Assembly: GCA_023091665.1 (NCBI GenBank)
Contig: JALJCQ010000022.1
Coordinates: forward strand, 310,001 to 374,000
Direction: 5' to 3'
DNA from: Pythium myriotylum
Lineage: Eukaryota > Oomycota > Peronosporomycetes > Pythiales > Pythiaceae
DNA length: 64,000 nucleotides
Shown here: piece by piece, positions 18,184-27,313 of the stretch
Layout of the letters: every line of letters starts with the position of its first letter
How positions within the stretch are numbered: the stretch's first letter is position 1
The notes under the pieces: model-generated
The model's database searches: none
The model's input: the letters and a program-made list of their open reading frames with translations, nothing else
What the model was told of the DNA's origin: nothing
Position numbers and translations under genes: made by a program

Positions 18184-19854
18184 AATGAACGCGAGCGACG
18201 CTGACAGTGACAGCGAATGAGAGGAGAGCGACTTCAACGCTGACTTCAGTGACGGCTCCTCAGCATCGAGCGCCGACAACGAAGGGTCTGTACGTGCCCC
18301 CGCCACTGACCGTGATCCAGACGATGACGGGGGAGACGCGACGGACGTCCCAGAATGCTGTTCTCATAAGTGCCTACGAAAAAAGCAGGGAAGTACCGGG
18401 CGGTTCGTGCGAGCTTCCTCGTGATGACGAAGACTGAGCGCGCTGCCGCGATTCTTAGTTGCCTGAGTGTCGCTTTCGTGCTCTCGGTGGAACGCATGGC
18501 GACTGAACAGGACGGGGCATCTCTGTAGCAGCTTTTTGTGTACAATGCACCAATCATCGGAAGAGTGTGCAAAGATGCCCTACAGCGCGTTTTCATGATC
18601 TCGCATCGCATTTTGATGATCTATCGCAAGCGCGATGCAGAATGAAATTCATCCAAAGCCGCATGGTAACCTCGGCAACGCGCCCGCAAAGCGAATTGAT
18701 GAAAAATCTCTGTGCGACTGGATCCAAGAGGTTGTTGCTCTTCAAGGTGAAGTCGTTGGCGTGTGCATCCGGCGCGTTCGGTAAGATGACGGCATCGTCC
18801 GTCTGCAATCCAGAGGGAGCTTTTCACTCTATTGCCTAGTTCTTTCACCCGGGAATTCCTGTACAGCGAGTTCAAAACTTTTGTCGCTCAAGAGTTCCCC
18901 GGTGAGAAGGTTTGCTCTCAACGCACGTTCGATCGCGCTGTGAAGACTCGGTTCCCTACTCTCCTCATTCGAGCGCCGAGAGACAACGTCTGTGACGTCT
19001 GTTCTATTCACAGGGCTAAAATGCCGTCGGAGGTCACCGTCAAAGAAGCGGAAGCCATGGCTATCCATGTAGCTGAAGCACGAGCTACGAAGTGAGGAGG
19101 ATACGTTTGTTTGCCATATGTATGGTTAGGATACTGATGTTTGCATGGTTTCTTACGTTTGTTTTAGGATACAGTACAAAGAGCAATGTGACACAGCGGG
19201 TGAAGATCACGTTGTTTTGACTATCGACTTTGCTTACAATTTGACGTTGCCTAGCGTGTCCGAGACTCCCAGCTCATGGTACTTCATGACACTCCTGTCA
19301 CTAAGCTTGTTCGCTGTATTCTCACACAATGCAAACAAGCAGTGCAACTGCATCTACTCGGAGCGACGGGCCGGCAAAGAAGTAACGAGCTTATTTCCAT
19401 GATCCAACGGACGCAACAGCTAGAAGGCGTCATCACAGATTCGCTACCTAAAACGCCGAAACGGCTGACGGTGTGGGCAAACAATTATGGCAGGCAGAAC
19501 AAGAACTCATTTCTCATTGCGTACCTCCGGCTTCTCGTCGATGTCGGCGTGGTGCGCGAGACGAATTTGAACTTCCTCGTGAAAGGACATACGAAAAACG
19601 CGTGCGACAGAGGCTTTGGTGCTATCAAGCGACACGTGATCCACAACGATGCGTTGATCCTGAATGACTTGGTCAACATCGTCGATGAAGCGTCCGGGGA
19701 CGTGGAAGTAATTTGTCTCGAAGACGATCGTACCGTATTTATTGACGCGAAAGCATTCGTCGAGAAGCGGTACAAGAAACTTGATTGCGTTCCTTTCGTG
19801 CCTTCACACTACCAAGACCACCCATTCTATAAAACTATCTGTTTCGACGGGTAA
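18184..19854 (+). pseudogene. DDE-like transposase family (DUF7869-type), copy 1
   Basis: An acidic N-terminus (MNASDADSDSE then TGA) and ECCSHKCLRKK, then KTERAAAILSCLSVAF, match the order of the copy at 43.4-44.4 kb but lie in several frames. From about 18832 the sequence improves: FTREFLYSEFKTFVAQEFPG..RAPRDNVCDVCSIHRAKM..AEARATK, then a likely 77-bp intron (19091-19167, GTGAGG..TTTTAG), then DHVVLTIDFAYNLTLPSVSETPSSWYF. A frameshift near 19385 follows, then VWANNYGRQNKNSFLIAYLRLLV..FLVKGHTKNACDRGFGAIK. QNKN and GHTKNxCD are hallmarks of a widespread RNase H-fold family that I recall as DUF7869. It is broken, though its C-terminal half is well kept. Confidence 0.65.
19091..19167 (+). other. 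predicted intron of the DDE-like gene
   Basis: GTGAGGAGG at the donor and TTTGTTTTAG at the acceptor. A TACTGAT branch-like motif lies inside. Splicing joins ..ARATK to IQYKEQCDTAGEDHVVLTID in frame. Confidence 0.55.
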
Positions 19855-20690
19855 ACAACTCTCACAAGTCCATCATAAAACTTTTTCTCCCTAAAACTCG
19901 TGCTTTCCTGTCGATTATCGATGTATAAAGACATACTTGATTGCAGGTTACTACTATTAAATCATAGAGATTTTCTCACCCATCATAAGCTGGGTTCTCC
20001 AGCCATTTTCAATTCTAGGCTCAGCATCCAAATATTGGATATAGTGTACGTGACACTGTTTTTCTATGGACACTAATTGTTTTTCGACACTAATTACCAT
20101 GAGCACTGTAGTGAGCTCGGTACTAATCCACCCGCGGAATCGCAGTCCCCTTGACTCAGAAAACGCGTCTAAATTTCCCGAAATATTCCTAAAACGCTTG
20201 AATTGAAGTGCGAAATGTCAGATCCAAAAAACAGAAGGACTCATGAAAGGTTAGATTCCTTCTCAAAGAATGTCCGATTTTCCGTTTATGGGAAGATCCG
20301 GTAAATGAGGATGCATATCTACGGGTTATGGTCTTAAGACAAGCCAGACGTTTCAGTTGTGAGTTACGTGACCTAGCTACGTTTAATGAGGTGTACCCAG
20401 TTTCCGGTTGTGCCACACTACCAGTACCCGGAACACGGTACCTGGCTTTGCTGGCGACTTTTCTGACCAGTCAGAGAATTCAGAGGAGCGTCCTGGCTTA
20501 TCATTATTACCGGTTCTTGGCATACGTGTCGGCCCGTGCTTCAAGGGTGACACCACGTACAAGTTCTTCCATCTTGCTTCTTGTCTTGCCGAATCGAACC
20601 ATGAAGCTGAGAGGCGAGGTGAAAGATGAGTTTAGTTGTCCTAGTGTCTTGTATGCGTTGAAACCGTTGGTACCGATTGGACCGACGATA
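19855..20690. other. no gene seen; AT-rich then unassigned
   Basis: 19855-20150 is AT-rich and is probably the 3' flank of the DDE-like element. Open frames at 20189-20779 on both strands show no motif. Nothing functional could be supported. Confidence 0.5.
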
Positions 20691-20691
20691 G

Positions 20692-20742
20692 TCTGGTAGT
20701 TACATCCGCAGACCGCCATGCTCCTGCGACATGTGCATATCA
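20692..20742 (-). repeat. copia 2 3' LTR fragment
   Basis: About 51 bp matching the outer end of the 5' LTR (24503-24553) with seven or eight differences. It starts TGATATGCACATG on the minus strand. The rest of the LTR is not recognisable further left. Confidence 0.6.
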
Positions 20743-20789
20743 GAACACGCCGTCCTCGAAGCCAAAGCTTCGAAACCACGCGTCTTCAA

Positions 20790-22655
20790 CTAGCCATGGC
20801 CCGTGCCCATCAACCCTGTCAACTTACCGAAACGACCCTTCACCAACTTGACCACACCAAGTTCCACTTGGGACCGAATGAAGTGCCAATGTAGTTCGAT
20901 GTGGCGAGTATGCCTGCTGAATGTCGGGTTCGTGGCCATAACATTGGCAGCAGCATTGCGACACGAGCACAATCTCCAACTTGATACGGTCGAGTCCTTT
21001 ACCAAGCATGTTCTTGAGAGCCGTCGCTTCTGTCGTGGCCTCACAACTCGCTACACACTCGACCTCCGCCGTAGATAGTGTGATCACTGTCTTTCGACGC
21101 GACATCGCATTGATGGCGCGCCGGCCATCATCAACACGAATCCTGTCGTGCTCTTGCGACTGTCAAGGTCGCCCGCCCAATCCCTATCACCGAACCCCTG
21201 CAACACCGCAGCTGCGGTCTCGGTCTCCTCGCACCGGTTGTACACGGTGCCCTTGTCCGCCGTACCCACGAGGTAACTTAAGACACGCTTGAGTGCCAAC
21301 GTGCTTGGAGATTGGCTTCGACATGAACCGACTGAGTTACCCGACTGCATGCGCCAAATCAGGCCTGGTCCCAATGGCCAGATACATGAGCTTCCCCACA
21401 GTACCACGATGGTCGAAACTCGAGTAAAATGAGTCTTCTTCACTCGCAGCTCGAAGTCTCTGTGTTGTTTCGATGGGGTTGCCCACCGCGTGAGCATTTC
21501 CATACCCATACGCCTCCAAAATGTGGAGTGCAAATTTTCGCTGGTGGATCCTAATCCTATCAAGTGATTGATCCACCCCAATCCCAAGAAACCCATCAAA
21601 TTCATCCTGATTCTTACAGCCGTACGATCCATCGAGATCGTCGAAGAGCTTGCACTTGAACGACTCGTCATTCGTTGCACACATGACTCCATCGACGTGG
21701 ATGAACACCAATGCTCGTACACCCTTCTTGCTGATAAAGTACAGACATGGCTCGGTACTGCACCGACTGAAGCATCGCCCAACCATCCACGTGTTGATTT
21801 CCTCTTTCCATTCTTTACCGGACTGACTAAAGTCCATACAGAGCCTTTTGTACCATGTGCACATGCCCAGCCGAGTTACACGGTAATCCGGTATTCCTTG
21901 AGCGTACTATGAGATCTTCAAAGTCGTATTGAGATACGCACTGTTCATATCACCACCGTACACTTTGAGGTTCAATAGTGCAGCTAGTGCCAGGAGGGTC
22001 CTAAACGAGGACACCCGGGCCACCAGCGCGCGAAGGTATCGGAATCGTCGACTCCTTGACGTTGCGCATTACCCATGATGACAAGTCGTGCCTTGAATCT
22101 TGTGACGTACCCTTGGTGATCGCTCTTGAGAGTCCAGAGTAGGAGTAGCGGCGACGTCACCGTCATCACCAACCGTGTTCACAGATGCTGTTCCGTCGAA
22201 ACCATCATCTTCATTCGTTTCGTCACCATCCTCATCTTATGCACCAAGAGCGTAATTCGCATCGCCATTGGCGTCATCTTTATCCGTGAGGTTGTTCTTT
22301 TCGAGTTGAGTGTCAACATCGTCTGCGCTGTCACTATGACTGCCACTCACAGTCAAGACGTATCTCGGTTCTCGTTGATAGTTCAGCGACCTGGCGGAGG
22401 AACTCAGCTGACAGTGTCTGAATGATCATGCGTTTGATCTTCTTCTGCATCTTGGCACGCACTTTTGGATTGAGTGGGCTCCACCTAACGGTGCCTGTGA
22501 CGACACCCAACATGTCGTGTTTGTCGAACACGGCTTTCATTTACAAATACGATCTCAAGTCTTTGCCGTCCCAGTTGACCGGCAAGCAGTCGATCTTCGT
22601 GTCATTGGACCAGAACACTGCCGAAGTCGCATTCGCGCTGCGTGTGTTGGTACCC
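20790..22655 (-). pseudogene. copia 2 gag-pol remnant
   Basis: Near 22655-22340 is a gag start (LPVNWDGKDLRSYL, MKAVFDKHDMLGVVTGTV). After a large deletion come RT pieces: YVTRFKARLVIMGNAQRQGVD, FIHVDGVMCATND (VDG in place of VDD), FDDLDGSYGCKNQDEFDGFLG and GTVGKLMYLAIGTRPDLAHAVG. RNase H pieces follow: GDRDWAGDLDSRKSTTGF and LSTAEVECVASCEATTEA. The pieces lie in different frames. Confidence 0.82.
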
Positions 22656-22913
22656 TGTTAGAATATGACCTAGATGTGAGCAGGAGACGGGAGAAAGCCC
22701 AGCTGATGTATTCAAGCGATCACATGAAAGAGCCTTCAGGCGACTCATCGTTGCCTACCGCATGGAATCGCGTATAAATCTCACCTCATATAAACCACAA
22801 GCCGAGATTGACCAATCAAAACACATTTCAAAAGTACAGCTGTATTACGCATGTAAACCACAGCGAAAAATTTCACTCACGCACAGGTCCTCCACTCACT
22901 TCCATTCAAGCCG

Positions 22914-24336
22914 ATGGCAGAAAGACCGCGTAAGGCGCGCCGAAAGGAGCGCGCCCCTCGTGATCCGATCACACCTGCGCAGAAGCTGCAGACGCTGCAG
23001 ATTTGGGCTGATAGTTCTGACGTCCACGTAGCCATCAACATTGTTTTCCCATTTTTAGAACCAGAATAATACGACTCACGCCGCCGAAGTGTCTAAGCGT
23101 GGAAAGAGGATGCTGAACGCATCACGGGGTTGGCACGCCGCCCCAGAACCAGCCAGAAAAAGAAGCAGCGCCCATTGGGCTCAGGAACTCGCCTTCCCCG
23201 CGCAGAGGAAGAAAAGTTGGTCGTGTGGGTCAATCGTCTGCGTGGGGAAGGCGTACCGATTTCTAGTGTGATGCTGGCGAAGAAGGCCGTGAAGGCCGCC
23301 ACCGCTCTTTCCATCACCGGCTTCATCGGCTCGAAGGAGTGGCAGAAGCGCTTCCGTCAGCGCCACCATCTCTCCCTCCGTGCTAAGACCCGCCAAGGCC
23401 AAATTCGCCCAGCTGACGCCGCTGAAAAAGCAGAGGCGTTCGGCCGAAAAGTCCGTGAAAAGATCGCTGAACTTAAAGTCGACAGAGTCTACAACGCCGA
23501 CCAGACAGGTATGTAGTATTGCATAATTCATTAAAATGGAAATCTCACGGTTTTTAGCTGTTATGATTGAGTACATTCCTAAACGAACCATCGAGCAAAC
23601 CGGGTCCAAAACAGTGTGGATCCGATGTGCCAGCGGAACCAAGACCCGTGCAACCGTGGTGCTTCTGGCAGACTCTATCGGCAACAAAATGAAGCCAACT
23701 GTGATCTTGAAGACCACGCCATCAAAACTCGCACACGTCGCAGCTACCAACGTGAAAGATCGCCACGGTTTCGGGATTCGAACGTGGTCAAAGGTCAAAC
23801 AAATCCAGTCATCCACAGGCATGCGAGTGTACGGTAACAAATCTGGCTGGTGGAACGAGAAAATTCATCTTCTTTTTCTCAAAAAGCATTTCGGTAATCG
23901 CGAAGAGTCCGAGAAACCAGTACTGCTGCTGCTGGATGAGTTTTCCGGTCACTGGACGCCAGACGTGCGCAAGTATGCTGCTGAGATCAACGTCCATCTC
24001 ATGAAGGTGCCCGGTGGGCTAACGTCAGTCTGTCAACCAGCTGATATCTCATGGATGAAACCGTTCAAAGATCAGATTCGAGCGTCGTGGGTCGACGCAC
24101 TGATGGACCAACTCGAGCGCCACGTCCCAGCCAACCCGTTCAAGTTGGAAGCCCCGAAGATGGAGCAAGTCTGTCAGTGGGTCGTGTCTGCATGGGACAA
24201 GATGAGCCAGAGATCCATCTGCTCCGGATTCGAGCGAGCACACATTCAAGATCGATGCACTGCAGTGGCCCAGATCCTTCAGGAGCGTCATCTCAGCACT
24301 GAAGAGCTAGGTAGCGAAGATGAGTTCGATGCCTAA
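22914..24336 (+). pseudogene. pogo-like DDE_1 transposase, two nonsense codons
   Basis: From the ATG at 22914 an N-terminal HTH-like segment (ITPAQKLQTLQIWADSS) runs in the same frame as the CENP-B/Tc5-type helix-turn-helix downstream (PRAEEEKLVVWVNRLRGEG, KEWQKRFRQRHHLSLR). Two in-frame TAA codons, 23067-23069 and 23094-23096, separate them. A 49-bp intron (23509-23557) joins YNADQT to AVMIEYIPKRTI. The catalytic triad is visible: NADQT, LLLLDEFSGHW, and QPADISWMKPFK. The C-terminus ends in an acidic tail (STEELGSEDEFDA). Translation could restart at 23130, giving a protein without the first HTH, so it is not certain that this copy is dead. Confidence 0.82.
23509..23557 (+). other. intron of the pogo-like transposase
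   Basis: GTATGT donor, GGTTTTTAG acceptor, 49 bp. Removal joins the catalytic NADQT motif in frame to AVMIEYIPKRT, as in intronless relatives. Confidence 0.75.
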
Positions 24337-24764
24337 TTCAATACATTGGTTTGCGTAACATGATAATTGATAGAGACCTTCGTAACTTACAGTCGATGAT
24401 GTAATTTACATTCACACCGTAATAGAGGACGCCGCCTCGTCCACGTCTGCGACTGAACAACGGTGTGGTTTACATGCGATTCCATGCGGTAACCGCCACC
24501 TGGGCGGTAGTTACATCCGCCGACCACCATACACCTGCAACATGTGCATATCAAGACAAGAACTGCCTCGCGTCCCGCTCACTGGTCTTCCTTGAGTCGA
24601 ACACCACCTGGATGCCTTGATCATAATGAGGACAGTGGTGATAGCCCGTGTGTAAAGTAATACCTAGAGCTCTGTGTCGGCAGTCCGGTTGTGACTTTCG
24701 TGACTCCCAGTCACAAGACACACCATGTTTCGCGTAAAGAACTGCCAAGAACACGTGCGCCCAT

Positions 24765-25675
24765 TTGCGGTTAGGGTTAAAGCACCGAGGTGTTATTCAG
24801 CCAGAAATTTCAAACCTACCCCCATTGTTTAAAGACATCATAGCAGTAACACTTGCAAAACTCCAAAAGTCCACAGTCATTTTGGAATTCTTCGCATCCG
24901 CTGACGGGACACTCATCAACGCGGGGAAGCCGTTGTATTTTTTGCACGATGTTGTAGTTCCTCGTGGTCTAGAAAGGCTGTGGGCGGTCAGAAACAACCA
25001 CTTTCGGCGGACGGACTTGAAAGCTACGTGAAGCCATTAATCGAGCTGTTTAGCACGCAACAGTCACTTGGTTTAAACCTTGAGGCACATCCACGGGGTA
25101 ATGCATTGAAAGCGTACCTTAAGGTGGAGAAATGGCAACGCTCAAAGCGCAACCACACCGATATCGTGATCACGGCGATGGTACGACTGCCACGTCATCA
25201 GTGGGAAGGACAGCTTCAAGGAGGTTTCCTACGGTGCGCAGGTAAATCACATTCTTCGACCAGTTCATGTGTGATTGCGGAAGCGCACGGTGTCTCAGAT
25301 TCCAATATTCGCCGTGGAGATCGATGGAACAACGAGAAAATGGAGGGTTGCTATCTCACAACTCTTCCGAAGGAAGGTTTAGAGCCCTTGCAGGATTTCA
25401 CGCGGAAGGAGGCGACTACTTTCTACCTAGAGCCGAGATCAATGTGCCAGCAGAGCTTCTATCTCTGGTGTTCCCTCAAGTTGAAAGTGCTCAAGCCCTG
25501 TTCGATACAGGCGTAGTGTAAGACATCGCGGGACAAGGCTTTTTACGCCTGATGCGGTGGTTACGGATTGTAGTGATTCAAGACTCAGTACTGCTACGAC
25601 GTGCTTACCACCGTCATCCGCTTTGGAGTGACCCACTGTTTACCTCCAACCGTATGAGACGTATGCGGCAAAAGT
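24765..25675 (+). pseudogene. Crypton tyrosine recombinase remnant
   Basis: 24765-25015 encodes INAGKPLYFLHDVVVPRGLERLWAVRNNHFRR. The frame shifts near 25010 and continues GLESYVKPLIELFSTQQSLGLNLEAHPRGNALKAYLKVEKWQRSKRN. After a jump that removes the core domain, the C-terminal active site reads RRGDRWNNEKMEGCYLTTLPKEGL, with the presumed catalytic Tyr in GCYLT. Another shift near 25385 leads to FLPRAEINVPAELLSLVFPQVES. A TAG at 25516-25521 interrupts before DIAGQGFLRLMRWLRIVVIQD. The motif order is that of oomycete Cryptons, recalled from memory. Confidence 0.7.
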
Positions 25676-25830
25676 AAGAGTGGCCGTGCAAAGCACGCAG
25701 GAAGTGCCATCCGACAGAACCTTCGTCAAGCAATACCGATTCTCACTGGGATTGTCCGATCGGGCTTGCAAAGTGTGGGAACTCAACTAACTGCCATTGA
25801 GAGTAGTCTATCAGGCGTGCGTTCCGAACA

Positions 25831-26096
25831 TTAGGAAGTTGCGTCAGTGAAGTTCAACATTTCGTTTGTTTCAGGGGCCTCAACAATGTCCGAGGGATCT
25901 GTACAAGAGGAACAGTCTATGCCTCTCGCGGAATGTATGAATGTTTCGCGGAATGTATGAATGTTTCGCGGAATGTATGGTAGAATCTTTTTGTGTAGAT
26001 CCGAGATCTTCTCAGGATTTGGTGTCGGTGGCTGGAGAACTGGAAAGGAGCTCCAGAGGTTTTTGAAGAAGTCTTCGCCGCGTGACTTCACGCGAG
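25831..26096 (-). pseudogene. C-terminal part of the DDE-like gene split by the gypsy element
   Basis: On the minus strand, VKSRGEDFFKNLWSSFPVLQPPTPNPEKISDLHKKILPYIP ends at a TAA at 25831-25833. The frame is continuous with the sequence on the far side of the gypsy element (..TPLVQDLTR, 43278-43310) when the element and one 4-bp target copy are removed. It is therefore probably the tail of the gene whose front is at 43429-44430. The 20-bp repeat has expanded part of it. Confidence 0.55.
25926..25980 (+). repeat. 20-bp tandem repeat
   Basis: CGCGGAATGTATGAATGTTT occurs twice, with a partial third copy. It lies within the minus-strand coding remnant 25831-26096. Confidence 0.85.
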
Positions 26097-27227
26097 TGTG
26101 ATGAAGTGCGCTGCCTTTTCGCTAGCTTCTGGAGCTGGAAAAGGGTATAGACCTAGCGTGTATATGGGGAATACACGCAGGCGAACTTGGGTCCGTTGTG
26201 AAAACCCAAGTTCTGGCTTCGTACCTCACGTTATGTATCCCTTGACCGGTTCTTTTGAGCTTTGAAGTATGGGGAAATACGTCCACTTGGAGTATTCCAC
26301 GAACCCAAGATGGCTCAACCAGCTCTAGGTAACGATGAGGACCAGTCTTTTGATACACAAATACAAACGACACACTTAGACCCAGGACGGAAGACTAACT
26401 TCGATCCGCTGGGTCTCGCCTGGGACGGAGGACGACCTCGATCCGCCAGGACACTGGAAATCCCCTCTGGGATCTAGGAAACTCTCTCTCAACCAAATGA
26501 AGTGTATTACTTTAACTGGGGAACTACGAGCAGTTCCCAGCTATCGCAACACAAGAATACGCAAGAATATGGAGTGCTCCAGGTCTCTAGTACAAACTAG
26601 TACCCTTCGCAGGTGCCTCAAGGGCTGGAAAGGGGGTTGGCTCCTCTCCTCACTCGCAAACACACCAATACCCACGCACCAGCAGCCAGACACACGCGCA
26701 CACAGTCCACTACGGCAAATCCAACACGCGCAGGCTTACCTTGTGGTGTAGACGCTGGGTCCTCCCGCGGTTTGACGGAGGAGACTTGGGGAGTTGAGAG
26801 CAAAAAGCGAAGTCTTTTGAATACAGGGTAAAACCCTAAGGGGAGCCAGGAACTGGCTCCCTGAACCCTACCTACTTAACTACCAGATCTGATAATAACC
26901 CTACTCTGTGTGGTCTAACTGGAAATTGCACAATCCGAACTGGGAAAACCGGTAAAAACCAGTTTCCGGAATGGATGAATCTGGTCAACATCCGGAGAAA
27001 GCCAGCTCAAACCAGACAGAAAATCACCCACTGGGAAGGTCCAGTGGATGAACCCAGTTCCTGGCACACTGTGCCAGACTGGAAAGGTGGGTGAGTAGCT
27101 GGTACAGTGTACCAGGCTACTGCCACCTACTAACTCTTGTCATTTAATTTCCTAGCTACTGATCCAGCTCTGTGCCAGCTCCCACAACCTGGGACCAGGC
27201 AGCGAGAGACGCGGGCACTTCGTCTCA
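26097..27227 (-). repeat. gypsy 3' LTR
   Basis: 1131 bp, matching 42147-43277. One difference was seen (A at about 26173 against G at about 42223). Apparent ORFs inside are present in both copies and show no motif. Confidence 0.95.
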
Positions 27228-27241
27228 ACCGCCCTCTGCTC
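27228..27241 (-). promoter_or_regulatory. polypurine tract of the gypsy element
   Basis: On the minus strand GAGCAGAGGGCGGT directly precedes the 3' LTR start TGAGACG. The position and purine bias fit a plus-strand primer. Confidence 0.55.
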
Positions 27242-27313
27242 AACCCGAGACGTGGATCGAGAGAGAAGCGTCGAGGTGCTGAGCACTTGCCAACTGTCGA
27301 GTCGACTACCAGC

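Larger units (their letters stand above)
22758..24489 (+). mobile_element. pogo-like DNA transposon, 1.73 kb
   Basis: Flanked by TA at 22756-22757 and 24490-24491, the target of Tc1/mariner/pogo elements. The terminal inverted repeats share a perfect CCGCATGGAATCGC, then become imperfect. It carries one DDE_1-type transposase gene with a short intron. Size and structure fit a near-complete copy. Confidence 0.85.
20692..24553 (-). mobile_element. copia retroelement 2, internally deleted, with nested pogo
   Basis: On the minus strand: a 5' LTR (24553-22656, split by a pogo-like element), a PBS-like start, a gag beginning, then RT and RNase H to about 20790, and a 3' LTR fragment (20742-20692). 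The two LTR pieces share the terminal TGATATGCACATGT and about 50 bp. Integrase and most of gag are deleted. Confidence 0.75.
22656..24553 (-). repeat. copia 2 5' LTR interrupted by a pogo element
   Basis: On the minus strand the LTR starts TGATATGCACATG (24553) and ends ATTCTAACA (22656), followed by GGGTACCAACAC where copia PBSs lie. Without the 1732-bp insertion and the extra TA it would be about 164 bp. Confidence 0.65.

Noticed and set aside
24554..24764. Minus-strand 67-codon ORF beside the copia LTR
   Set aside because: No motif and no homologue recalled; treated as filler sequence.
27137..27313. Upstream extension of the antisense gypsy ORF
   Set aside because: It would need a TTG start inside the LTR; the first ATG is at 27314.
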